A DNA stretch of 54,186 bases from an uncultured Gammaproteobacteria bacterium (GCA_913050215.1 CAJXBG010000014.1:1-54186), one strand, 5' to 3'; counted from the first letter of the stretch, positions 19,923 through 29,023 are shown. Numbers and translations are program-made. Notes: generated from the sequence alone by a model not told the origin.

Positions 19923-20276
19923 ATGAGTACTGTCACAATCTACCATAATCCAAGATGCTCGAAATCGAGAAAAACACTCGCACTATTAAATGAGCACAAC
20001 GTACAACCCGATATCGTGCTCTATCTCGAGTCGCCACCCTCAGAGGCCGAGCTTAAAGCGATTCTGGCCAAACTGGGCATAGCTCCTCGGGCACTGATGC
20101 GAAAGGGTGAAGACGCATACAAAGAGAACAACTTGGGGGACACTGAACTGACCGATGACGAACTTATCGCCGCTATGATTGCATCACCAATCTTGATTGA
20201 GAGACCCATCGTTGTGAGCGGAGGTGTAGCAAAAATTGGTCGACCACCTGAGCAGGTGCTTGAAATTGTGATCTAG
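19923..20276 (+). CDS. arsC: ArsC-family (glutaredoxin-dependent) arsenate reductase
   Basis: Thioredoxin-fold reductase of the ArsC/Spx family; the closest fit is glutaredoxin-coupled arsenate reductase, which turns arsenate into arsenite. The 117-residue protein has the active site HNPRCSKSRKTL with catalytic Cys12 and the arginines expected for oxyanion binding in LIERPIVV and KIGRPPEQ. An almost ideal AAAGGAGG precedes the ATG. No arsenite pump or ArsR is next to it, so a housekeeping redox role (YffB-like) remains possible. Confidence 0.88.
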   Translation: MSTVTIYHNPRCSKSRKTLALLNEHNVQPDIVLYLESPPSEAELKAILAKLGIAPRALMRKGEDAYKENNLGDTELTDDELIAAMIASPILIERPIVVSGGVAKIGRPPEQVLEIVI

Positions 20277-20325
20277 CACGCAATAGTAAACTTAGCGCTG
20301 GCAATAGGGATTTGAAGAGGGGTTG

Positions 20326-20718
20326 TTAGTGAATAATTTTGGGTCTGCTCTCTACTTTTGTCCTGCGATCTGGCAAGTCAGACTCTATCAAACTGTCTGA
20401 GGCTAATTCACCTTCCTCATAACCTTCGCCAGTTCCTCTAACCTCGTAACGCCGGGTAATTACTTCGCCATCGAGAATATCCGGGAGTACTTTGAGAAAT
20501 TCTTCCATGTGTTCTGTTTCGAAGTGCGCCTGCAGAGAGTCCACACAATCCCATTCCTGAAAAAGTAGTAGTGTGTTGATATCACTCAACCCTACGTAAA
20601 ACTCGTAGCTGATGCATCCTTCTTCAGCTCGGCTTGCGACTGACATTCGTTTCATCAATGCCAACGCTTCTTCGCGATAATCAGCTTTGACTGGAAATGT
20701 GCCATGGACAATGATCAT
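20326..20718 (-). CDS. Antibiotic biosynthesis monooxygenase (ABM/YgiN-like) domain protein
   Basis: Dimeric alpha+beta barrel protein of the ABM family, which includes quinol monooxygenases and haem-degrading enzymes. The domain spans about residues 1-95: MIIVHGTFPVKADYREEAL, the central EEGCISYEFYV and FQEWDCVDSLQAHFETEHMEEF with the usual His. The last 35 residues are acidic then basic (EEGELASDSLIESDLPDRR) and go beyond the usual 95-105 residue length. A good AGGAAGG site precedes the ATG. The substrate is unknown; SDR and acyl-CoA genes follow upstream on the same strand. Confidence 0.85.
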   Translation of the reverse strand: MIIVHGTFPVKADYREEALALMKRMSVASRAEEGCISYEFYVGLSDINTLLLFQEWDCVDSLQAHFETEHMEEFLKVLPDILDGEVITRRYEVRGTGEGYEEGELASDSLIESDLPDRRTKVESRPKIIH

Positions 20719-20800
20719 TTATGCCTTCCTGGTCAACACAACGTTCACGGCTGCGTACCACCATTTGAAAATTTTATTATAGCGCGGAAATCCATCACGA

Positions 20801-21556
20801 TCACTCTTCTCGATGAACGGTAAAAGGTGACCAACTCTGCGCCGTTGGCATCACTTCTAACTGGTTGATATTGATATGGGGCGGCAGCGCAGTAACCCAG
20901 TGAATAATCTCCGCCACATCATTTGCGGAAAGCGGTTTCATGCCTGCGTACACCTGCTCAGCCTGCCGTTCGTCGCCATTAAATCGAACAACCGAAAATT
21001 CCGTTTCGCACATACCCGGCTCCACATTACTGATCCTGATATTCTTACCACTGAGATCGGCTCTCATATTACGAGAAAATTGCTGAACAAACGCCTTGGT
21101 GCCACCATACGTATTTCCTCCGGGATAAGGCCAATTCGCAGCAACTGACCCGAGGTTGACGATGTGACCACCCCCGCGGGCAACCATACCTGGCAATATA
21201 GCCCTAGTGACGTACATTAACCCTTTGACATTAGTGTCTACCATTTGCTCCCAATCATCGAGATCTGCCGAATCTGCCCCACCCAAACCTTTCGCCAAAC
21301 CTGCATTATTAATAAGAATATCAACGTCCTGGAAACCCTCAGGCAATGCTGCCAATTGATCAGTGACGGCTTCACGCTCACGGACATCAAGTGTCATCGT
21401 GTGGACTTCCGTTTGAACCGACAATTTGGACCTCAAAGCTTCAAGCCTGTCTTGCCGACGAGCAGCAAGAATCAATTTGTTAGCCCCGCCGGCAAACTTT
21501 TCCGCACAGGCACGCCCAAAACCCGAGCTAGCGCCTGTAATCAAAACCGTAGACAT
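20801..21556 (-). CDS. SDR oxidoreductase, YdfG-like
   Basis: Classical short-chain dehydrogenase, closest to YdfG (NADP-dependent 3-hydroxy acid/serine dehydrogenase). The 251-residue protein has the Rossmann motif TGASSGFG (residues 7-14), an arginine pair AARRQDR fitting NADP, the NNAG motif, and the catalytic set Ser (VNLGSVAA), Tyr and Lys (YGGTKAF). The PGMCETEF loop is typical of YdfG. The start has GGAG 11 bases upstream. It lies between an acyl-CoA synthetase and the ABM gene on one strand, but gaps of 73-82 bases leave cotranscription open. Confidence 0.92.
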   Translation of the reverse strand: MSTVLITGASSGFGRACAEKFAGGANKLILAARRQDRLEALRSKLSVQTEVHTMTLDVREREAVTDQLAALPEGFQDVDILINNAGLAKGLGGADSADLDDWEQMVDTNVKGLMYVTRAILPGMVARGGGHIVNLGSVAANWPYPGGNTYGGTKAFVQQFSRNMRADLSGKNIRISNVEPGMCETEFSVVRFNGDERQAEQVYAGMKPLSANDVAEIIHWVTALPPHININQLEVMPTAQSWSPFTVHREE

Positions 21557-21629
21557 AATTTTAAATTCTCCAGATCACTATTAACTTGTACGATGGAATC
21601 ACTTTGATAACAGTACTTCGATGACGCTA

Positions 21630-23543
21630 TTAGTCGCGCCGACCAATCATGCCAATACCATTTTCAACCAGCGCTGCTTCGATCTCCGTCAGGATCATCG
21701 GGTCATCGATCGTAGCTGGTGGCTCAAAGGGCTGCTTATCAGCGATCTTTCGCATGACTTGGCGTAGTATTTTGCCAGAGCGGGTTTTGGGCAAACGATC
21801 AACAACAATGGATTGTTTGAAGTTGGCAAATGCACCAATTTCTTTTCGAACCAGCGCGGTCAAATCGAGCTTGATCTTTTCGTGAGTGTCATTGATACCA
21901 TCCTTTAGTAACAATAGCGCCATGGGAATCTGACCTTTATCTGGATCTTCGATACCTATCACAGCACATTCAGCCACCGCTGGATGCGCAGCCACAATCT
22001 CTTCCATTTCCCCTGTCGAAAGTCGGTGACCCGCGACGTTAATTACATCATCGGTCCTTCCCATAATGTATAGGTAGCCGTCCTCATCAAAATAACCTCC
22101 ATCGCCGGTATGATAGTAGCCAGGGTGTAGCGTCATGTATGCATCGTGATAACGATTATGATCACCCCACACGGTAGGCAAACAACCAGGCGGTAAAGGT
22201 AACTTGATGACAACGTCACCCTCTTCGCCGGCCGCTTCTTGCTTATGCGCTTCACTCAAAATTTGAACGTTAAAGCCTGGCACCGGAAAGCTGACCGACC
22301 CAGCTTTTGTGCCCGCGGGGTCAAGCCCCATCAAATTGCCTGCGACGGGCCATCCCGTCTCCGTTTGCCACCAGTGGTCAATGACAGGTATTTGTAATAT
22401 CTCCCGTAGCCAGTGGTAGGTAGGCGGGTCCGTTCGCTCACCTGCCACGAACAGTGTCCTTAGAGACGAGATATCATATTTCTTCAAAAGTTCGCTGTTC
22501 GGGTCTTCCTTGCGCATCGCCCTAAATCCGGTGGGTGCGGTAAAGAAAACATTCACTTTGTGATCCTGAATTATTCGCCAGAATGTTCCGGCGTCCGGCG
22601 TCCGAACCGGCTTACCCTCGAACAATATCGTTGTACAACCCGCAAACAGAGGCGCATATACAATATACGAATGACCAACCACCCATCCAACATCCGATGC
22701 GCCCCAAAAAACCTCGCCAGCTTCTACACCGTAAACAGCTTTCATACTGTATTGCAGCGCCACCGCGTGACCGCCGTTGTCTCTCACAACACCCTTGGGT
22801 TTACCGGTCGTACCAGAAGTGTAAAGAATGTAAAGGGGATCAGTCGCCAACATCGGCACGCAATTCGCCATTTTACCATTCGCGTCAGTCAACGCCTGAT
22901 ACCAATCAAGATCGCGTGCACCCATCGCAGCCTCGCATTGCGGGCGCTGAAGGATGACGCAGGTTTCCGGCTTGTGAGATGCGAGTTCAATCGCTTCATC
23001 AATAAGCGGTTTGTAGGCAATCGTGTTCGCGAACTCAATACCGCAGGAAGCAGACAGCAGAACCCGAGGTTCAGAATCATCAATTCTCGTCGCCAACTCC
23101 CGTGCAGCAAAGCCGCCAAAGACCACTGAGTGCACTGCGCCTATACGCGCACAGGCGAGCATCGCTATGGCCGCTTCAGGAATCATCGGCATATAAATGA
23201 TAACTCTATCGCCCTTTACGACACCGAGGTTCTCAAGCGCGCCAGCAAAAAGTGCGACATTGTCTCTCAGCTCTCTATAGGTATAGGTCTGAATGGTGTT
23301 CGTGACAGGAGAGTCGTAAATCAATGCAGGCTGATCTGCCCGGCCGTTGTCGACATGGAAATCTAGCGCAATATGCGCCGTGTTTAGCTCACCATCCGCA
23401 AACCAGACATCATTGCCATTTTCTCCTCTGGAGAGAATGTTTTCGGGTTTTCGAAACCAGTCTATCGAGTCAGCCTGAGCTTTCCAAAACTCCGCTGGTT
23501 GCTGGAGTGATTCAGCGAAGGCTGCTTTGTATTTCTCCCCCAT
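21630..23543 (-). CDS. prpE: Propionyl-CoA synthetase PrpE-like acyl-CoA ligase
   Basis: AMP-forming acyl-CoA synthetase that activates propionate (or another short-chain acid). The start chosen at 23543 gives 637 residues beginning MGEKYKAAFAESLQQPAEFW, which matches PrpE N termini; the frame is open to a TTG at 23621, but no ribosome binding site supports it. Visible motifs are LYILYTSGTTGKPKG (P-loop A3), WWQTETGWP (A5), YHTGDGGYFDEDGY (A7) and the acylation-sensitive Lys in RSGKILRQ (A10). No prpBCD genes are nearby, so propionate may go to another route. Confidence 0.93.
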   Translation of the reverse strand: MGEKYKAAFAESLQQPAEFWKAQADSIDWFRKPENILSRGENGNDVWFADGELNTAHIALDFHVDNGRADQPALIYDSPVTNTIQTYTYRELRDNVALFAGALENLGVVKGDRVIIYMPMIPEAAIAMLACARIGAVHSVVFGGFAARELATRIDDSEPRVLLSASCGIEFANTIAYKPLIDEAIELASHKPETCVILQRPQCEAAMGARDLDWYQALTDANGKMANCVPMLATDPLYILYTSGTTGKPKGVVRDNGGHAVALQYSMKAVYGVEAGEVFWGASDVGWVVGHSYIVYAPLFAGCTTILFEGKPVRTPDAGTFWRIIQDHKVNVFFTAPTGFRAMRKEDPNSELLKKYDISSLRTLFVAGERTDPPTYHWLREILQIPVIDHWWQTETGWPVAGNLMGLDPAGTKAGSVSFPVPGFNVQILSEAHKQEAAGEEGDVVIKLPLPPGCLPTVWGDHNRYHDAYMTLHPGYYHTGDGGYFDEDGYLYIMGRTDDVINVAGHRLSTGEMEEIVAAHPAVAECAVIGIEDPDKGQIPMALLLLKDGINDTHEKIKLDLTALVRKEIGAFANFKQSIVVDRLPKTRSGKILRQVMRKIADKQPFEPPATIDDPMILTEIEAALVENGIGMIGRRD

Positions 23544-23663
23544 TACTGCTTTTTTGTCCGAATCTGATTGAACCTGCGACAACTTTTTGCTCCACAACTT
23601 AAGAAACGTCCACCATAACAATAATCAGCGTGCCAGAAAAAGAACTACCTCCGACAAGCAGGC

Positions 23664-23690
23664 AAAAAAAAGGGGCCAATTGGCCCCTTT
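23664..23690 (-). terminator. Rho-independent terminator of the AP2-like gene
   Basis: A 22-base perfect palindrome (AAAGGGGCCAA / TTGGCCCCTTT) is followed on the minus strand by a run of T. It lies 18 bases after the stop of the gene at 23708 and separates it from prpE. Confidence 0.85.
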
Positions 23691-23707
23691 CTCATCAATT
23701 AACGCGC

Positions 23708-24220
23708 TTACTTTTTCTTACGCTTACGCTTCATTGCGGCTAGCTGTGCCTTGGTAGGCTGTGCATTCATCAGCTGCTGGTAAATCTTTGCTCGCTTAGA
23801 AATCTTTTTGTGATCGATATAAAAACCTACGGCCTTGGCCCATGCGCCTTCCAATCCGTGAAGATTGATTGAAACGGTGGTATTAACAATCTTGCCGGCT
23901 TTTGCCGACATAATGCCAATCTGGAATACGGGTGTTCTGGTACCGCTTTTTTCGGTTTTCATTCTAAACAAAATACCGCGCACCTTGCCGTTTTTGTCAA
24001 ACAGCGCTGTTTTTGCAGCTTCAGCTTTCGCTTTCGCCTGCATTTTTTCCAGAACAGCATCCCTAGCTTCAGCTTCCGCCTTAACTGCTGCTCGCGCAGC
24101 CCCGCGGACCCGCTTACCATTTTCTTTCAGCGAAAAGTACTCTTGGTAAGTTTTTCCTGCAATTTGACGCCTAACTCTGAACCCATGGAATCGAGAAGTA
24201 TCAAGTAGTTCTACGCTCAT
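23708..24220 (-). CDS. Basic protein with two AP2-like DNA-binding repeats (putative)
   Basis: A 170-residue, strongly basic cytoplasmic protein that I cannot place in a named family with certainty. Residues 12-58 (HGFRVRRQIAGKTYQEYFSL, then an Ala/Arg helix ending RDAVL) follow the pattern of bacterial AP2/ERF-like domains: three strands and one helix. Residues 75-140 (GILFRMK, FQIGIMS, then HGLEGAWAKAVGFYI) look like a diverged second copy. The C terminus ends in KRKRKKK. Such proteins are commonly single-gene units in gammaproteobacteria. DNA binding is inferred. It has its own terminator; an AAAGG site precedes the ATG. Confidence 0.72.
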   Translation of the reverse strand: MSVELLDTSRFHGFRVRRQIAGKTYQEYFSLKENGKRVRGAARAAVKAEAEARDAVLEKMQAKAKAEAAKTALFDKNGKVRGILFRMKTEKSGTRTPVFQIGIMSAKAGKIVNTTVSINLHGLEGAWAKAVGFYIDHKKISKRAKIYQQLMNAQPTKAQLAAMKRKRKKK

Positions 24221-24611
24221 AATTATATGCCTTTAATTTTCCGCATCTTGCGGGTGGATTAATTGAGTGACGAACCCTGTCGTACGGTGGATTTAACTGA
24301 CACCAAGCGGTTCGTTTTCGTAATCGGGCACTGACAGGCTTACGTTGTCAGACACCGGCCAATTACAAAGTGGCGCAATTCTAACTTAAATTTTGAAAAA
24401 ATCGACTACTTTCAACCAGAAAAGCGATATTTTTGACCGAAACCACTCAGATTCGTTAGGCAATAGTGAGAAAGCGTCATATTAAAAGGAACAAATGACG
24501 CCAGTGAGCAGATTCTTTAATGCGTTAGAAGGTAGCTTACCGTGCAACCTGCACGTCACTGTAAACAAAAAATGATTGCAGGGCGTACTATTGGCACACC
24601 CTTCAATCTAT
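24221..24611. other. Intergenic region, no gene seen
   Basis: About 390 bases upstream of the AP2-like gene and downstream of the CoA-transferase gene. It should hold the promoter of the AP2-like gene. No RNA gene or coding frame with support was found. Confidence 0.5.
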
Positions 24612-24636
24612 TGGAAGCGGGAGAGATCCGCTTCCA
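24612..24636 (-). terminator. Hairpin after the CoA-transferase gene, possible terminator
   Basis: TGGAAGCGG and CCGCTTCCA form a perfect 9-bp stem with a 7-base loop, 4 bases after the stop codon on the minus strand. There is no good T run after it, so it may be a weak terminator or an mRNA 3'-end stabiliser. Confidence 0.45.
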
Positions 24637-24640
24637 GCCT

Positions 24641-25783
24641 TTAATGCGCCTCGGGCAAGGTGACAACCTTCTGGGAAATCAACTCGTCAACTTCACTATC
24701 ACTAAGACCCGCTCCCAACAGCACTTCCCTGCCATCTTGTCCGGGGATACGTGAGCTATGGGTCAGAGCAGGTTTGGTCCTGTTAAACCGGGGCGATGGT
24801 GCCGGTTGTACAACGCCATCCATCTCAACAAATGTTCCACGTGCCTTGTTATGGGGATGATCAGCAACTTCGCCGAGTCCCAATACAGGCGCAAAACAAA
24901 CATCTGAACCCTCCATAATGTCGCACCATTCATCACGGGTTTTAGACTTGAACACAGTGGTGAGTTTCTCTTTGAACTCAGGCCAACGAGACTGATCCAT
25001 TTGCGCCGAAAAATCCTCGGCGTCTAGACCGGCTTTTTCCACCAACAACGCATAAAACTGAGGCTCGATCGAACCTAACGAAATATATCCACCATCACTG
25101 GTCTCGTAAGTATCGTAAAAGTGTGCACCACCATCGAGCATATTACTGGCACGCTCGTCTTTCCATATCCCTGCTGCCCGCATTGTGAAGAACATTGACA
25201 TCAAGGTCGCTGCACCGTCGACCATCGCAGAGTCGACAACTTGACCCTTTCCGGACTTCTGAGCCTCCAACATGCCACAGACCATGCCAAATGCTAACAA
25301 CATGCCGCCGCCACCAAAATCCCCAACAAGATTGAGAGGAGGAACAGGCTTACCACCCTGGTTACCGATCGCACCCAACGCGCCGGACAGTGCGATATAG
25401 TTAATATCGTGACCCGCGGCGTTGGCCATTGGCCCATCCTGCCCCCAACCTGTCATTCGACCATAGACAAGTTTTTCGTTTCGCCCCAAACATTCCTCAG
25501 GACCGATTCCCAATCGCTCGGTAACACCGGGTCTAAAACCTTCGAACAAACCATCAGCAGATTCACAGAGTTTTAGCACAAGCTCTTTCCCAGCGGGGCT
25601 TTTCAGGTCAACCGCTATCGACTTTCGCCCGCGATTCAATACGTCAATATTTCGGCGGCTGGATGAACCCGCACGATCGACACGAATCACCTCCGCACCC
25701 ATATCTGCCAGCATCATGCCGCAGAAAGGACCTGGGCCAATACCTGCCAACTCTATTATTTGAAAACCTGTTAACGGTCCCAT
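24641..25783 (-). CDS. Class III CoA-transferase, alpha-methylacyl-CoA racemase-like
   Basis: Member of the CaiB/BaiF family, most like alpha-methylacyl-CoA racemase, which interconverts (R)- and (S)-2-methylacyl-CoA. The 380-residue protein starts with [22 protein letters not shown]. The racemase catalytic set is visible: His in [16 protein letters not shown] (about 125), Asp in [10 protein letters not shown] (about 155) and Glu in [26 protein letters not shown] precedes the ATG. With PrpE nearby it suggests branched or methyl-substituted acyl-CoA metabolism, though the two are not in one operon. Confidence 0.92.
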   Translation of the reverse strand: MGPLTGFQIIELAGIGPGPFCGMMLADMGAEVIRVDRAGSSSRRNIDVLNRGRKSIAVDLKSPAGKELVLKLCESADGLFEGFRPGVTERLGIGPEECLGRNEKLVYGRMTGWGQDGPMANAAGHDINYIALSGALGAIGNQGGKPVPPLNLVGDFGGGGMLLAFGMVCGMLEAQKSGKGQVVDSAMVDGAATLMSMFFTMRAAGIWKDERASNMLDGGAHFYDTYETSDGGYISLGSIEPQFYALLVEKAGLDAEDFSAQMDQSRWPEFKEKLTTVFKSKTRDEWCDIMEGSDVCFAPVLGLGEVADHPHNKARGTFVEMDGVVQPAPSPRFNRTKPALTHSSRIPGQDGREVLLGAGLSDSEVDELISQKVVTLPEAH

Positions 25784-26285
25784 TTAGCACTCCTTTTAGT
25801 TTAGATATTCTTTTACGTGATCAAATTTAAAAGAACTATAGGCGGAATCCCACTGATGTATCAACAATTCGCTATCTCCGCCGACTCTTTTGCCTGCTTT
25901 TATCTGACTAATTGATGTGCAGGGCGCTATTCTCGTTCCGGAGAGGGAAATTAGCCTCATATGGAAGCGCCACACAATACCCTCCATAGGGATATTTTTG
26001 TGTCTTGTCTATCATTTAGATGCTGCGAAGTGGGCACCTTGCACGCTTGCCGACTAAAAGCCAAGGAGTTGATTTTTCGCGGTTTCTTTCACGGTAAAAC
26101 ACCAGATACCGAAAGCTGTCACAGACAGCTAGCGGACTTTTTACGACGAATTCTATATCATTCAGGTTTAACCACATCACGTACTTATTTGAGCTGCTAC
26201 AGCCTCTCGCTAACCCGATCTCGCGCGGCATTGTCAATGCCAAACAGCCGCTGTCAGCTCTCCGTTTTAAGATAAGGAAAACACA
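25784..26285. other. Divergent intergenic region, no gene seen
   Basis: About 500 bases between the divergent CoA-transferase and esterase genes. It must hold promoters in both directions, but I could not fix convincing -35/-10 pairs. A 63-codon minus-strand open frame at 25796-25987 has no family features. Confidence 0.45.
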
Positions 26286-26945
26286 ATGCCTACACTTCTC
26301 GAACATGTAGAAATTCAGCCAGAGCAAGAAGCCGTAGCAAGCGTCATCTGGCTTCACGGACTTGGAGCCGATGGTCACGATTTCGAGCCGATTGTGCCTG
26401 AGCTGAACTTACCTGACGCCTTACCTATAAGATTTATTTTCCCACATGCGCCGATTCGCCCTGTGAGCGTTAATGAAGGAGATGAAATGCGCGCCTGGTA
26501 TGATTTCTCTTTCCATAGCGAGAAAGGCGACGGCCATGACATTGAGACCTCGGCAAATTACGTACGAGATTTTATTGATCAGGAAATGGCCCGGGGAATT
26601 CCAAGTCACAAAATTATTCTGGCGGGGTTTTCTCAAGGTGGCGTAGTAGCACTTCACACCGCTATTCGGTGCGAGCATCGACTGGCAGGCGTCGTCGCCT
26701 TGTCCACATATCTGAATGATTTCGCTTCAGCTGAACAAGCGCTATGCGATAGCAATTTAGCGATACCCATCCTGATGGCTCACGGATCATATGACCAAGT
26801 GATCCCAATTAGCCGAGCAGCGACCTCAAGAGAAAATCTCATCCGTCTAGGTTTTGATGTACGTTGGTTTGATTACCCGATGGAGCATCAGGTTTGTCTG
26901 GAGGAGATCACAGAGATATCCGCCTTCTTTCAGGAAGTGCTATGA
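26286..26945 (+). CDS. Carboxylesterase of the phospholipase/carboxylesterase family
   Basis: Serine alpha/beta hydrolase of the EstB/acyl-protein thioesterase-like family. The 219-residue protein has the oxyanion region VIWLHGLGADGHDF (about 21-34), nucleophile elbow GFSQGG (about 117-122), Asp in GSYDQVIP and His in MEHQVCLEEI near the C terminus, where the last motif is usually GHSV. TAAGGAAAA is the ribosome binding site. Its stop overlaps the miaE start (ATGA), so the two are cotranslated. The natural ester substrate is unknown. Confidence 0.92.
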   Translation: MPTLLEHVEIQPEQEAVASVIWLHGLGADGHDFEPIVPELNLPDALPIRFIFPHAPIRPVSVNEGDEMRAWYDFSFHSEKGDGHDIETSANYVRDFIDQEMARGIPSHKIILAGFSQGGVVALHTAIRCEHRLAGVVALSTYLNDFASAEQALCDSNLAIPILMAHGSYDQVIPISRAATSRENLIRLGFDVRWFDYPMEHQVCLEEITEISAFFQEVL

Positions 26946-27547
26946 CAGCCGTCGCGCGCTCAGAACAAACTTACTACGGTGAATTGGGCATCGCCTCTTC
27001 TGATGCATGGTTGTCCGCAGTTCTGAATGATTTTAATGCATTTCTCAATGACCATGCGGCAAATGAACGTAAGGCGTCTGCCATGGCGATGTCTATGGTC
27101 ACGCACTATCCGGATAAGCCAGACGTTTTAACAGCAATGATTGACCTTGCGCTGGAGGAACTTAACCACTTTCGCCAGGTTGTCAGACTGATGCAAAATC
27201 TGGGCATATCACCTTCTGCAGATGAAAAAGATCCGTACGTTAACCGACTCCGTAAACACCTGCGAGAAGGCTCAGATCTGTACTTCTTAGACAGACTTCT
27301 CTCCGCGGCGGTGATTGAAGCCAGAGGCGCAGAACGCTTTGCCCGCATTGCGGAGGCAAACGTTGATCCGGAAATACAGGTGTTCTACGCAACCCTTGCC
27401 CGATCTGAAAGAAATCACCACCACTTGTTTATCGATCTTGCCTTAAAGTATTTCACGAAACATGAAGTAGACGACAGGCTGACCGAATGGTTGCGAATAG
27501 AGTCCGAGGTTGTATCGAGTCTAGAGATCCGAGCTCGCTTGCATTAG
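26942..27547 (+). CDS. miaE: tRNA-(ms2io6A37) hydroxylase MiaE
   Basis: Non-haem diiron enzyme that hydroxylates the isopentenyl group of ms2i6A37 in tRNAs. I start it at the ATG at 26942, which overlaps the esterase stop by 4 bases; an earlier in-frame start inside the esterase is unlikely. The 201-residue protein is a ferritin-like four-helix bundle with diiron ligands in NHFRQVV (EELNHF) and RSERNHHHLFIDLAL, and Glu in VIEARGAERF. Length fits the Pseudomonas-type MiaE. It implies that miaA and miaB exist elsewhere in the genome. Confidence 0.95.
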   Translation: MTAVARSEQTYYGELGIASSDAWLSAVLNDFNAFLNDHAANERKASAMAMSMVTHYPDKPDVLTAMIDLALEELNHFRQVVRLMQNLGISPSADEKDPYVNRLRKHLREGSDLYFLDRLLSAAVIEARGAERFARIAEANVDPEIQVFYATLARSERNHHHLFIDLALKYFTKHEVDDRLTEWLRIESEVVSSLEIRARLH

Positions 27548-27555
27548 GCATATCT

Positions 27556-27563
27556 GGAGGTGA
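27556..27563 (+). promoter_or_regulatory. Strong Shine-Dalgarno before a non-AUG start
   Basis: GGAGGTGA is an 8-base perfect complement to the 3' end of 16S rRNA. It stands 8 bases after the miaE stop and 9 bases before ATA at 27573. No ATG, GTG or TTG in frame follows until 27675, more than 100 bases away, so the site argues for a start at ATA (or ATC at 27567). Confidence 0.7.
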
Positions 27564-27572
27564 GCAATCACC

Positions 27573-28979
27573 ATAACAGCTGATAAACAAATCGAAAAAT
27601 ATCTCAATCGTTACGCAGAACCAGAAGCGGGTCGGGTCGTTGAGCTATTCTCAGACTCAAACCCGAATTCTGGTATGACAGCAAAAATCGCGTACGAACA
27701 CTGTCTTGTTATTCCTGCACGAGATGAAGACTGGCGCGAGATACAGCAGGTCTGGCGCAATTTAACGGCTAGGATGATTGTCATTCTCATTTTAAACACT
27801 AGCGACGAGGATGATCACGAAACAGAGCGGTTACTCACTGAAGCAATATCTTCTCACCTGCTCAATAGTGGCAACCTTTATCTTTCCCGACTCAATAGCT
27901 CAATCGACTGCCTTATCGTTGACCGGGTGTCTAAAAACTGGATATTCAAGCAAACTGAAGGCGTTGGACTCGCGCGAAAAATTGGTGCCGACATTGCGCT
28001 TTCTATGATCAGGTCAGGACTGGTTACAAACCCTTTCATCAACAATACCGACGCAGATGCCGAGCTGCCTGCGGACTACTTCGATGCATCTCAACTAAAC
28101 ACGGCTTCGGACAAGAAAGTCGCAGCAATAGTCAGACCATTCCGGCACGTTTTACGCTCGGATCAAGCGCCTTCAGCAGGTGAAGAGACCTCGATAAAAG
28201 ACGCGCCTTATCAAGCCCAGACTCAAGCCCAAGTTCAAGCCCAAGTTCGAGCCATGTTACTGTATGAAATATCGCTATATTACTATGTGAATCGATTAAA
28301 ACATGCCAATAGCCCTTATGCCTTTCATACGGTAGGGAGCACCATTGCGGTCAACGCCAAGGACTATGCGTTAGTGCGGGGAACACCAAAAAGACTCGCG
28401 GGAGAGGACTTTTACCTGCTAAACAAGCTGGCAAAAACCGGTCTCGTTTTATCCTCCAGCAGCGCCCCCATTGAGCTTGATGCTCGCGTTTCACATCGTA
28501 CGCCCTTCGGTACCGGTTCCAGCATCGACCGTATCCAGCGTCTAAGCAACCCAATCGAGGAAAATTTGTACTATCAGCCGGCAATCTTTGAGTTACTCAA
28601 AGCATTGTTAGCACGCTTACCGCTCATCTGGGATGAAAACAATGTCGCGCATACATTCCGCCATGATGATCTGCTGGCGGACTGGGGTGCTGAAACAGGT
28701 GCATTTGATGAGATTGGAAAACAAAAACATCGACTCAAATCCAGACAAGTCTTTGTAAAATTTCTGCGTGATTGGTTCGACGGATTTCGAACGCTCAAGT
28801 TTGTCCACTATATGAGGGATAAACACTACCCTTCACAGCCAATCGGATGGATCTGTAAACAAGATATCGATCTTGGCGTCAGCACCGTTAGCGACGCTTC
28901 CGACCTGCGAATAATTCTGAGCAAGCTTGGCTGCCCACCCGCGTCGGTGCCTCCAGAGCACAAGATCACCACTAGATAA
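27573..28979 (+). CDS. GT-A-like glycosyltransferase, probable AUA start
   Basis: Predicted cytoplasmic glycosyltransferase distantly like family GT2; donor and acceptor unknown. A GT-A nucleotide site is suggested by HCLVIPARDED (early strand) and by INNTDADAELPADYF, the DXD-type metal motif; a later AGEDFYLLNKLA block resembles the GT2 ED-catalytic region. The first ATG in frame is at 27675 (434 residues) but has no ribosome binding site. The frame is open upstream, reads protein-like (ADKQIEKYLNRYAEPE) and reaches ATA at 27573 behind a strong GGAGGTGA, giving 468 residues. A tandem QAQ repeat sits in the middle. It probably follows miaE in one operon. Confidence 0.75.
   Translation: MTADKQIEKYLNRYAEPEAGRVVELFSDSNPNSGMTAKIAYEHCLVIPARDEDWREIQQVWRNLTARMIVILILNTSDEDDHETERLLTEAISSHLLNSGNLYLSRLNSSIDCLIVDRVSKNWIFKQTEGVGLARKIGADIALSMIRSGLVTNPFINNTDADAELPADYFDASQLNTASDKKVAAIVRPFRHVLRSDQAPSAGEETSIKDAPYQAQTQAQVQAQVRAMLLYEISLYYYVNRLKHANSPYAFHTVGSTIAVNAKDYALVRGTPKRLAGEDFYLLNKLAKTGLVLSSSSAPIELDARVSHRTPFGTGSSIDRIQRLSNPIEENLYYQPAIFELLKALLARLPLIWDENNVAHTFRHDDLLADWGAETGAFDEIGKQKHRLKSRQVFVKFLRDWFDGFRTLKFVHYMRDKHYPSQPIGWICKQDIDLGVSTVSDASDLRIILSKLGCPPASVPPEHKITTR
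28212..28247 (+). repeat. In-frame 12-bp tandem repeat
   Basis: Three units of 12 bases (CAAGCCCAAGTT type), the second and third identical, encode QAQT-QAQV-QAQV within the glycosyltransferase gene. Copy number change would keep the frame. Confidence 0.8.
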
Positions 28980-28993
28980 TAAGCACACTGGCA

Positions 28994-29023
28994 TTCTGGA
29001 ACGAACCAGATTCATGCTAAAAT
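28994..29023 (+). promoter_or_regulatory. Possible extended -10 promoter of argC
   Basis: TAAAAT is preceded by TG one base upstream (extended -10), with TTCTGG 18 bases further up. It is 35 bases before the argC start. Confidence 0.4.

Noticed and set aside
22560-23129. 189-codon plus-strand frame opposite prpE
   Set aside because: Antisense to conserved acyl-CoA synthetase motifs; no ribosome binding site or domain.
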